From NCBI GenBank assembly GCA_039192515.1, contig JBCCXA010000009.1, positions 64,925-105,706 on the forward strand: a stretch of 40,782 nucleotides of DNA, written 5' to 3'. Source of the DNA: Verrucomicrobiota bacterium (GTDB taxonomy: Bacteria > Verrucomicrobiota > Verrucomicrobiia > Methylacidiphilales > JBCCWR01). The notes beneath the pieces were generated by a model. The model was not told the origin of the DNA and made no database searches. It saw only the letters and a list, made by a program, of their open reading frames with translations. This document shows positions 9,244-17,645 of the stretch, piece by piece; position 1 is the first letter of the stretch; each line of letters opens with the position of its first letter. Made by a program: the position numbers and the translations under genes.

Positions 9244-10596
9244 ATGAAATTTAATAGCTGTTGGGCATATCAAAAGACTGCATTTTTTGTGCTGGGTATA
9301 TTTCTTGGTATTTTACCTCCAACTTATTCCAAAGAGAAAAAGTCGACTAGTACCTCCTCTACTCTAAAGCTTGGTATAGGTGAATGTTATCAAAGGGCCC
9401 TTGCCAGGAGCGAAGCCCTTGCTCTTAGCAAGGAAGCTATTAGGCAGACAGAAATTGCCTACAGTCAGGCATTGAGCGCGGTATTACCTGAAATCAGTCT
9501 GGTCTTCCGGGAGCGTATCAGAAATCTATCCAGTGGCGGCTCAAGTTTTGATGATGGTGGATCAGGCTTCTCTAGTAGCGGGGGAGGACGTTATCGATTC
9601 GATACGCAGCTCCAGGTTAGCCAGTCTATTTTTCGAGGGTTCAGGGACTACCATGTTCTGGGTGCTCTAGAAGCCAACCAACGTGCTTCACAATCCGATT
9701 ATAAACGGGATCAGCAAACACTTTTTTTGGATACGAGTGATTTGTATTATCAAATACTAACTCAGCGGAGAGATCTAGAGATCCTTTACGAGCTTGACCG
9801 GGCTTTGTTGGATCGGACTAATGAACTTTCTGAGCGCGTGGAACTGGGTAGGTCGAGAGAAAGCGAACTCTTGGCTGCACGCACCGAGTATGCCGATAAC
9901 AAAGCAGTTATACAGCAGGTAAGGGGGTTGCTTAGTGCTAGCAAGGAGCTTATGGCTTTCTTACTTGGCCGGCCAGCAAGTTCCTTCATCTTGATTGATG
10001 ATAAAAATGGCCAACAAGCTGGGGAGTTGGCCGAATATCTTGTAAAAATTGGTGTTCGCCCAGATATTCAAGCTCAGGAAGAAAGAGTCTTCGCTTCGCA
10101 AAAGGAGGTATCTGCAAGCCGAGCCGCTTTCTGGCCCTCCATAGATTTCCGTTTTAACTGGCTGGCATTGGAGGACCCCGAACGTTCTGAAGAATGGAAT
10201 ATGTTTTTCACAGCAGAGCTGCCTATCTTCGACGGTGGGCTAAGAGCTGCTGATCTGTCCGAAAGTAAGTCACAGTCTCGCTCTTCTCAACTATCCTTGA
10301 GCCAATTGAGGCGGCTGGCAGAATACGATATTCGCCTAGCTTATTCCAACTTCACAGCGACAGCTCGCCAGATGATCCAGTTGCGGGAAGCTGTCCAGGT
10401 GGCAAAAGAAAGCCTTGCCGCGCAAAAAAATGATTATCAGCTAGGCAGAGCCAGCAATCTAGATGTACTAAATGCACTTATTCGCTACGAGGAGGTCAAT
10501 CGCCGCTTTGCTGTAACAGGCTACCTCATGAAATCTAATCTCAACGCGCTTCACATTGCCGCCGGGGAAATCCCCTTTCAGCCCCAACAGAACTAA
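9244..10596 (+). CDS. TolC-family outer-membrane efflux protein
   Basis: The 450-residue protein has a signal peptide (hydrophobic segment about residues 12-28) and then the two long helical-hairpin repeats typical of TolC-like trimeric outer-membrane channels. Typical segments are GECYQRALARSEALALSKEA near the start, YQILTQRRDLEILYELD in the first hairpin and YQLGRASNLDVLNALIRYEE in the second. A Ser/Gly-rich stretch (SGGSSFDDGGSGFSSSGGG, about residues 97-116) falls where the first beta-strands lie. There is no lipobox, unlike the NodT-type protein at 38781. The next gene begins 8 nt after the stop, so the two are almost certainly cotranscribed. Job: the outer-membrane exit of an RND pump for drugs or other small molecules. 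Confidence 0.9.
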   Translation: MKFNSCWAYQKTAFFVLGIFLGILPPTYSKEKKSTSTSSTLKLGIGECYQRALARSEALALSKEAIRQTEIAYSQALSAVLPEISLVFRERIRNLSSGGSSFDDGGSGFSSSGGGRYRFDTQLQVSQSIFRGFRDYHVLGALEANQRASQSDYKRDQQTLFLDTSDLYYQILTQRRDLEILYELDRALLDRTNELSERVELGRSRESELLAARTEYADNKAVIQQVRGLLSASKELMAFLLGRPASSFILIDDKNGQQAGELAEYLVKIGVRPDIQAQEERVFASQKEVSASRAAFWPSIDFRFNWLALEDPERSEEWNMFFTAELPIFDGGLRAADLSESKSQSRSSQLSLSQLRRLAEYDIRLAYSNFTATARQMIQLREAVQVAKESLAAQKNDYQLGRASNLDVLNALIRYEEVNRRFAVTGYLMKSNLNALHIAAGEIPFQPQQN

Positions 10597-10604
10597 TCTC
10601 TGGC

Positions 10605-13600
10605 ATGACCCTTTCTGAATTTAGTATCCGCCGACCTGTCTTTGCCTGGATGTTCATGTCTGCTCTAATTGTTTTTGGCGCTATTGGTCTTCTACGCCTG
10701 GGTATCAGTCAAATGCCCGATGTTGATTTTCCAGTTATTGAGGTAGTGGTAACCTGGGAAGGAGCTGCACCCGAACTTATTGAATCAGAGATAGTCGATC
10801 AGATTGAAGAGGAGGTGGTGCAGATTGAGGGACTAAAGAAAATCACATCAACTATGCGTCAAGGTGCCGCAAACATCAAACTCGATTTTGATATCAACCG
10901 AAACGTTGACGCTGCGCTACAAGAAGTGCAGGCAGCTGTCAGTGACAACGATTACCCCCTTGACATGGACCCACCCAGGCTTAGGAAACGCAATCCTGAA
11001 GATCAAGCTATTCTTTGGGTTGGAGTTGCCAGCGAACGTCCCATCATGGAACTCATTCGTTTAGCCGATCAGTCTTTGACAAACAGATTCGAGATCATTC
11101 CTGGGGTTGGAGAAGTTATTCTGGGTGGCTTCGTTGAACCTTCCCTACGCATATGGATGGATAACAACTTGCTTAAGAAATATGAACTGACCGTGCAAGA
11201 TATAGTCAATGCCGTAAGATCAGAACATTCGGAAATCGCCGCTGGTTATATTGATAACAAACGCCAGGAATTTAATGTCCGCACTATGGGTGAGGAGTTT
11301 AGTCCGGAGGATATTGGAAATATCCTTATCACCCAAAGGGGCAGTCAGCCCATTTATGATACAGCTATCCGCATCAAGGATGTCGCGCGTGTCGAGGATG
11401 GACTATCCGATATTAGACGCAGATCTTATATTTCAGGTGTTCAGGGATTAAGCATTGGTATAAAAAAACAACGGGGAGCTAATCAGGTAGAAATAGCTCG
11501 TGCGGTTCGCGCTTTGGTTGAGGAGTTGGACAAGGAATTGCCTGACGATATTTATTTTCAGATCAACGCCGACTTTTCCAAATTCGTCGAAGATACGCTT
11601 CGCGATAGCAAAAGGGAATTGCTAGTCGCCGGCTTGCTAACTGCTTTAATCTGTTACTTTTTTCTTGGCTCACTTCGCTCCGCTATGAATGTGGGGCTGG
11701 CCATTCCTACTTCCATTCTTGGAACATTTATTATTATGTATTTTGCCGGTTTTACCTTGAATCTCTTCAGCTTACTGGCTTTGGCATTAGCGGTTGGTAT
11801 TGTGGTGGACGATGCCATTATGGTACTGGAAAACATCGTACGTCATTTTCACATGGGCAAGAACAAAGTGCAGGCCGCACGTGATGGGGCCAACCAGGTC
11901 TTCTTTGCGGCCATCGCCACCACTGTGGTCTTGGTTTCTATATTTCTGCCTGTGGCCTTCATGGAAGGGGTTATCGGGAAGTTCTTTTTTCAATTCGGGA
12001 TTACCATGTCGGCAGCCGTTCTGCTTTCCACAGTCGAGGCACTCACTTTGACCCCGATGCGCTGTGCAGCTCTCATGTCGAGAAGAGAGGGTACCGTCTT
12101 TTTCTATAAGCCTGTAACGACCTTGTTAGATAGGCTGCGCGATCTCTACAAAACCCTGCTCCACATTCCCGTTCATTATCCATGGATTGTCATTGGCATG
12201 GCGTTGTTGAGCATTCCTTTGGCTTACCTGCTATTTAATAAACTACCTAAGGAATATGTTCCTCCTCAGGATCAAGGTTTTTTCCTGATCCTTGGCCGAA
12301 CCCCGGTAGGTTCATCTCTAGATTTTACTGAAGAAAAAATATTTCAGTTACAGAAGTGGTTTAAAGAGGAGGAAACCATAGACAGCTGGTTTGCTTCTGC
12401 CGGAGGTTTCAATAATTTGACCAATGAAAGTTTCTCTACTGTCAACCTTGTCCCACCAGACGAACGTCCATCACAACAAGTGATCATGAAGAAAGCTCGC
12501 GATGAGCTCGCAAGCATTGAGAATTTTTTTACCATTGTTCCCGACCAACAGATCAGAGGACTTACTCAGGGAAGGAATTACCCCATTGCATTTAATATTC
12601 GTGGGCCCGATTACGGTGTCTTGCAAAACAAAGCGCGGGAGATTATCGAAAGCCTGAATAAAACCGGCTTGGTAGTCGGGTTAGATACGGACTTTCGCAT
12701 TGATATGCCTGAGCTTCGTATTATTCCCGACAGGCAGGCAGCTGCAGCAAGAGGTGTGTCTATGCAAAACATAGGCGAGACCATCAGAGCGGCACTTGGA
12801 GGTGTTCGTGAGGGTAAGTTCACCAGTGGAGGAGAGCGTTATGATGTTCGGATTCGATTGGAAAAGGATCAACGCCTATCTCCAGAATCTATCAACGACT
12901 TACAAATCAGAACTTTATACGGAGAACTTATTCCGCTTTCCGATGTAGTTCGCACCGAAGTGAAATCAACCGTGCAACAGGTATCCAGAATAAACCAGCA
13001 ACGGGCTGTATCTATTTTTGGAAATGTTGCCGAAGGCAAATCCCAAGCGGAGGCTATTAATGAAGCTTTAAGAATCAGTAGGGAAACATTAGATGAGAGC
13101 TACAGCGTTCATCTAGAGGGGGGTTCTGAGGCTTTTGCAGAGGCATTCGACAACCTTAAATTTTCACTGCTTCTGGCAATCATTTTATCTTACATGGTGC
13201 TGGCTTCTCAGTTTAATAGCTTTCTTCACCCCATCGCGATTCTTGTCGCACTGGTTCCCGCCGGCTTGGGAGCATTTTTTGGTCTATGGATCATGGGGCA
13301 ATCTATCAATCTGTTCTCTAGTATTGGAATTATTCTGCTCGTAGGAATCTCGACGAAGAATTCCATTATGCTGGTGGAATTCACCAATCGTTTGAGGGTT
13401 GAGGAAAATCTTTCTGTTAGGGATGCTATCTACCAGGCAGGGACCATACGCCTGCGCCCTATCCTTATGACAACTGTTGCCACCATAGGTGCCGCCATAC
13501 CCATTTTTCTGGGTTTAGGTGCGGGCTCCGAAACGCGTTCCCCAATGGCAACTGCTGTTATATTTGGCATGCTTATTTCAACAAGTGTCACCTTGTTTGT

Positions 13601-13679
13601 AACCCCCGCGGTCTATAAAATTCTCTCTGCGGTTGAAAGAGCTCGTCCAGGAGAAGAGAACTATCAATTTCAGGATTAG
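10605..13679 (+). CDS. RND efflux permease, HAE-1 (AcrB-like) type
   Basis: At 1,024 residues it has the usual length for an AcrB/MexB-type inner-membrane pump powered by protons. The N-terminus (FSIRRPVFAWMFMSAL) is the first membrane helix, followed by the periplasmic porter domain (about 40-335), a helix bundle, a second porter half and a final helix bundle. The proton relay is intact: two acidic residues in VVDDAIMVLENI (D402, D403) and a Lys in ISTKNSIMLVEF (K918), matching AcrB D407, D408 and K940. No membrane-fusion (adaptor) gene lies next to it: upstream is only the TolC-like gene, then a minus-strand sulfatase; downstream are 379 bp without a gene. It must borrow an adaptor encoded elsewhere or use a non-standard partner. 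Confidence 0.93.
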   Translation: MTLSEFSIRRPVFAWMFMSALIVFGAIGLLRLGISQMPDVDFPVIEVVVTWEGAAPELIESEIVDQIEEEVVQIEGLKKITSTMRQGAANIKLDFDINRNVDAALQEVQAAVSDNDYPLDMDPPRLRKRNPEDQAILWVGVASERPIMELIRLADQSLTNRFEIIPGVGEVILGGFVEPSLRIWMDNNLLKKYELTVQDIVNAVRSEHSEIAAGYIDNKRQEFNVRTMGEEFSPEDIGNILITQRGSQPIYDTAIRIKDVARVEDGLSDIRRRSYISGVQGLSIGIKKQRGANQVEIARAVRALVEELDKELPDDIYFQINADFSKFVEDTLRDSKRELLVAGLLTALICYFFLGSLRSAMNVGLAIPTSILGTFIIMYFAGFTLNLFSLLALALAVGIVVDDAIMVLENIVRHFHMGKNKVQAARDGANQVFFAAIATTVVLVSIFLPVAFMEGVIGKFFFQFGITMSAAVLLSTVEALTLTPMRCAALMSRREGTVFFYKPVTTLLDRLRDLYKTLLHIPVHYPWIVIGMALLSIPLAYLLFNKLPKEYVPPQDQGFFLILGRTPVGSSLDFTEEKIFQLQKWFKEEETIDSWFASAGGFNNLTNESFSTVNLVPPDERPSQQVIMKKARDELASIENFFTIVPDQQIRGLTQGRNYPIAFNIRGPDYGVLQNKAREIIESLNKTGLVVGLDTDFRIDMPELRIIPDRQAAAARGVSMQNIGETIRAALGGVREGKFTSGGERYDVRIRLEKDQRLSPESINDLQIRTLYGELIPLSDVVRTEVKSTVQQVSRINQQRAVSIFGNVAEGKSQAEAINEALRISRETLDESYSVHLEGGSEAFAEAFDNLKFSLLLAIILSYMVLASQFNSFLHPIAILVALVPAGLGAFFGLWIMGQSINLFSSIGIILLVGISTKNSIMLVEFTNRLRVEENLSVRDAIYQAGTIRLRPILMTTVATIGAAIPIFLGLGAGSETRSPMATAVIFGMLISTSVTLFVTPAVYKILSAVERARPGEENYQFQD

Positions 13680-14058
13680 GGTAGATACACTGAGTCTATC
13701 AGGCGGCCTGAAGGCAAGGTATTTATTTTTTGACTTTGAAATAAATTTCTATCAGAGAGGAATAAAATGAGTGAGGGGATGTCTTGACACCTTCTAGGAC
13801 TTGAAACTAGATTAAAATGTTAACTGCGCAACATTAAGTGTTTTTGTAAACTAATTTAGGCGGATTGATCAAATGAATACCAATGGGCCGTTATCGCTTC
13901 ATGACTATATTATATTTTGAGCATAAAAGCATCGACACGCTAGGTTGTTTCTCTATCGACAGATGATTAGTACATAGGGAGCACTAAAGAAGAAATGATA
14001 AATAATCACCTCCAGAATAGGTGAATTTAAATTGAGAAACTAAACAAAAATACTAAAT
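13680..14058. other. 379-bp intergenic region, no gene seen
   Basis: A short perfect hairpin TCAGG-CGG-CCTGA (13699-13711), followed about 10 nt later by a T-rich stretch, could be a weak terminator for the efflux pair. The last 30 bp before the sulfatase start are A-rich and lack a Shine-Dalgarno motif. No copy of the dispersed element is recognised here. Confidence 0.5.
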
Positions 14059-15444
14059 ATGAATAGAAAAATACTGAAGATCCAGGCCATCATCATGTCT
14101 TTATTGACGATGTTTCATGCAGCTTTTGCTGAGCAACCTAACATCATTTTGATATTAACGGATGATCTTGGCTATGGTGATTTGGGTATGACCGGACATC
14201 CCTATATTAAATCACCAAATATTGACCGTCTGGCAGCGGAAGGCTTGTTTTTTGAACAAGGTTATATGTCAAGTGCTTGGTGTGCGCCATCCCGAGCAGC
14301 CATAATGGGGGGGTACTTCCCGGCGCGTTATTTTCAATCAGATCATGAGCTAGATTATAACAAACCCACGTTGGCCAGCGTGTTAAAAGATGCAGGGTAC
14401 ACCACAGCTCACTATGGTAAGTGGCATATGAGTGGAAGGGGAAAGACGGACCCAACTCCTGATATGTATGGTTTTGAAGAGTCATTTATTTCTAATGGCA
14501 ATCCCAAGAACGGAGGATGGACACCTGAAGAGCGTAAGCAACCACACTGGCGAGAAATGACAACGTCGAGATACATCGATTTGAGCATCGACTTTATTAC
14601 AAGGAAGAAAGATGTTCCCTTCTTTGTAAACGTTTGGCTATTTCCAACTCATTCTTACATTGACCCGACTCCTGAGATGCTAGAGGTCTATAAAGATCTT
14701 GAGGTATCTATAGATGATTTTGAAAATCCTCTGCAGAAAGAATTTCTGGAATTTATTGCCCAACACGGTTCTGTTCAAGATGCCATGAGGGCCTATTGCT
14801 CAGATGTCACTTTTTTGGATAGTGAAATTGGACGTTTATTAGAAAAGCTCAAGGAATTAGATTTGAAGGATAATACAATTGTCATCTTTTCTAGTGATAA
14901 CGGCCCAGCACCAATTTTCAAGAAAGCTGGTTTACCAAAACGCTATAAAGAAACGCCGACTCTTTTGAATAATGTTGGTTCCGCTGGTCCTTACAGAAAC
15001 AGAAAAGTCTCCCTTTATGATGGCGGCACGCATGTTCCTTTTATTGTCCGCTGGCCTAAGAAAATCAAACCAGGGAAGGTCGATCCCACTACTATCTTCA
15101 CAGGTGTGGACTTGATGCCTACACTCGCAGTATTTGCAGGAGCCCAGGTGCCTGGGGATCTTGATGGAGAAGACTTAAGTGGAGCATGGCTTGCTGAGCC
15201 CGTGCAAAGGCAAAAATATCATTATTGGAATGATAGGCCAGGATGGTCAACTCTCAGGCACAAGCAATGGAAAGCACATCTGAACAAAGGAGAGTTTCAG
15301 CTCTACGATATCTACAAGGATAAAAGTGAGTCAAAGAATGTTGCTGATCAACACCCTGAGTTATCAAAAGAGTATTTATCAGCATTAAAGAAATGGGATT
15401 CATCGGTGGTACCTAACTATAAGTCGAAAGACAAAAACAAGTAA
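14059..15444 (+). CDS. Secreted sulfatase (arylsulfatase A-like)
   Basis: A 461-residue sulfatase with a signal peptide (about 1-24, ending AAFA). Metal-binding Asp residues are in LTDDLGYGD (D35, D36), and the formylglycine Cys is C75 in CAPSR. HYGKWHMSG, SSDNG and the late GGTHVPFIVRWP segment agree with the family. The C-terminal subdomain (RHKQWKAHLNKG, then ELYDI-like QLYDIYKDKSESKNVAD) is complete. It is clearly different from the sulfatase at 7093, so the two probably act on different sulfate esters of algal or similar polysaccharides in the periplasm. No Shine-Dalgarno motif precedes the ATG; the leader is A-rich. Confidence 0.92.
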   Translation: MNRKILKIQAIIMSLLTMFHAAFAEQPNIILILTDDLGYGDLGMTGHPYIKSPNIDRLAAEGLFFEQGYMSSAWCAPSRAAIMGGYFPARYFQSDHELDYNKPTLASVLKDAGYTTAHYGKWHMSGRGKTDPTPDMYGFEESFISNGNPKNGGWTPEERKQPHWREMTTSRYIDLSIDFITRKKDVPFFVNVWLFPTHSYIDPTPEMLEVYKDLEVSIDDFENPLQKEFLEFIAQHGSVQDAMRAYCSDVTFLDSEIGRLLEKLKELDLKDNTIVIFSSDNGPAPIFKKAGLPKRYKETPTLLNNVGSAGPYRNRKVSLYDGGTHVPFIVRWPKKIKPGKVDPTTIFTGVDLMPTLAVFAGAQVPGDLDGEDLSGAWLAEPVQRQKYHYWNDRPGWSTLRHKQWKAHLNKGEFQLYDIYKDKSESKNVADQHPELSKEYLSALKKWDSSVVPNYKSKDKNK

Positions 15445-15563
15445 TGGGTTCCTTGCTTTTTAATCTCCTAAACACAAATGATAATCAAGAAAGCGGGTCG
15501 GCTAAGTGCTATCTGGCGGCATTGTAGCTGCAAAAGAATTCGTTATAACATTTCTTGTAGCCC

Positions 15564-17049
15564 ATGACAATTAAGACGAAGTGCGGCGCTTTTATACTTT
15601 CTACTATTTGATTTGGCTCTCTTTTAGCTGCTGATCATTTAGATGTGGTGAGTCCACCTGTTCAGAGTAAAATTGAACAAGTACAGTCAAATATCATTTT
15701 TGTTTTAGTAGACGACATGGGGTATGCGGATCTTGGATGCCATGGTGGTGAAATAAAGACGCCCCATATAGATTTATTAGCTGCACAAGGTATTCGTTTC
15801 ACGCAGATGTGTAATACGGCCAAGTGCATGCCTTCGCGTGCCTGTTTATTGACGGGTGTTTATGCTCAACAATGTGGAATAGATGAAAAGTCTCTTGATA
15901 TTAAAAATGCAGTCACTCTCGGTGAAGTATTAAAAACAGCTGCTTATCGAACTTTTGCTTCCGGTAAGCATCACGGCAAAGAGAATCTACACGATCGTGG
16001 ATTTGATCATTATTATGGTTTGGGGGGATAGTTGTAGCAACTTTTACCATACAGATGCTTTTACAAATAAGACATTAGAATGGCTAGACGAAAAAGAATT
16101 AGCGCAAAAACCTTTTTTTACTTGGCCTATACGACACTACATTACCCCTTACATGCTTGGCCCAAAGATATAGCTAAATACAAAGGCAAATATGATAAGG
16201 GTTATAACCCATACAAAAAACACGCTATGAGTGTATGATCGAAATGGGTCTCATAGATCCTGATAAGGTCCCGCTACCAGCTTGGGTGATGGTGCTTGGG
16301 CAGAACTCAAGGGTGTTGAATTAGAGAAAGAAAAAAGACGCATGGAGATTTATGCTGCTATGGTTGATTGCATCGATCAAAATTTCGGGTGTATCCCAGC
16401 AAAGCTCCAGAAGCAACAAAAACTAGAGAACACACTTTTCCTTTTTGCATCGAAATATGGTGGTTGCCCGAAGGATGTCCGCGGACAGTTCAGTTCTACG
16501 CGTCTCGATAATTTTGCGACGATAGCTAGTTAGGAGGCTGTTAGTCAATCATGGTCAACGGTGCAAAATACCTCACTCAGAAAGTGGAAGAATTATAGCC
16601 ACGAAGGCGGTATGAATATCCCTTTTATTATGAGTTGGTCTGGTAAAGTCAATAAGCCTGGTAGTATATACTGTGAGCCTGCACACTTTATTGATATCAT
16701 GTTCACGTTGTTCAAATTAACTGGGGCCACTTATGCAGAAACTCGTAAGGGTAAGTCTACTACACCTATGCAAGGTATTAGTTTGCTTCCTACGCTGCAA
16801 GGTAAGTCAATTACTCGTAAAGAACCTCTATACTGGAAATAGCAAGGGGGTGGCGCCATTTGTCAAGCAAATGTAAAAGCTCTCTTTTGTGACAAAAAAT
16901 GGGAGCTTTATCATTTCTCCAGGGATCGCAATGAAATGAATGATCTATCTATTGCGATACCGGATAAACTCAAAGCCATGCAGCAGAAGTGGCACCAGTG
17001 GACACAAGCAGTAGCTGGAAAAACTTCATCCCGAATGATGATGCCATAG
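15564..17049 (+). pseudogene. Broken sulfatase gene
   Basis: The remains of a sulfatase run across the whole segment in several frames. An ATG at 15564 starts a signal-peptide-like stretch interrupted by TGA at 15609; the same frame then gives FVLVDDMGYADLG and the intact CMPSR active-site motif. After GFDHYYGLGG (stop near 16031) about 35 residues present in the 7093 sulfatase are missing. The frame then shifts in a T-run near 16120 (FFYLAYTTLHYPLHAWPKD), stops in MSV near 16235, shifts to MIEMGLIDPDKVP, and continues through MEIYAAMVDCIDQNFG to a final frame with HEGGMNIPFIMSW. An in-frame TAG at 16840 splits YWK from the normal C-terminal segment (KWELYHFSRDRNEMNDL). It is related to, but not a recent copy of, the 7093 gene. 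Confidence 0.9.
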
Positions 17050-17294
17050 ACACTTTAAGATTCGTGCAAGATCTTGGCCTTAAGAAACATAGGTTTTCCT
17101 AGAGGTATCATCTATTGAGACCGATATTCCTACTCTATTAGGATGGGCGCTCCGTGCTTAATCGCTTCGCCTTTGCTTGCTTATAGGAGCTAAGCTCAGA
17201 CGATGCGATTGATATATTCTTGTCGACTCCCTTTTTCTTGAAACCCAAAACTTTAAACACCTCGTCTAACTTCTATTGTATCATTCGGGTTAAA
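17025..17294 (+). repeat. MITE-like intergenic element, copy 3 (long form)
   Basis: About 270 bp. The 5' end CCCGAATGATGATGCCATAG matches the reverse complement of the 3' end, TTTAACCCGAATGATACAAT, as an imperfect terminal inverted repeat. It has the shared core (TTTTCCTAGAGGTATCATC) and a middle block (GGGCGCTCCGTGCTTAATCG to AGCTCAGACGATGCGATTGA) shared with copies 4 and 7 but missing from copies 1, 5 and 6. Its left end overlaps the last codons and stop of the broken sulfatase. Confidence 0.75.
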
Positions 17295-17645
17295 TAATTT
17301 TTCTAACGCTGGGTTGTTAACAAGGTGATAAACAAAAGTTAGAACCCCCAAGCGAAAATTGTCGACGAGGATGTATCCAAAGGTTATATCTCTTCACCGT
17401 TCTACCTCTCGTGAGGCCAGGGTTAGCCAGGGCTTCGTGCAGACATTAAGGTCCTTACACATCATGGGTATCCAGTATTTCATTAATTAAAATGTTGACT
17501 TGCAGCTAGTTTATAGCAATTATGATTTAATCTGGTTTATCAGTATTAAGTTTGTAACAAAGAAAAACAAATGAGTAATTAAATCGACTTTATTAAATTA
17601 CTCATAAAAACAACAACAAACATAAATACTAAAAGTTATTATAAT
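17295..17645. other. Leader region of the beta-helix gene, no gene seen
   Basis: About 350 bp without a reading frame of note. It holds a loose inverted repeat TTCTAAC/GTTAGAA (around 17302-17345) and the stem-loop at 17571-17605. A promoter could not be assigned: TTGACT near 17492 is followed by TATGAT 20 bp later, which is too wide for a standard sigma-70 site. Confidence 0.5.
17571..17605 (+). promoter_or_regulatory. Stem-loop in the leader of the beta-helix gene
   Basis: A 10-bp perfect inverted repeat, ATGAGTAATT / AATTACTCAT, with a 15-nt AT-rich loop, ends 40 bp before the ATG at 17646. It could be a regulator binding site or an mRNA leader structure. It is not a terminator by itself because no T-run follows. 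Confidence 0.35.

Noticed and set aside
17395..17420. GTGAGGCCAGGGTTA resembling GTGAAGCCAGGGCTA at 31791
   Set aside because: Only about 15 bp match, with no extended similarity; not enough to call another repeat.
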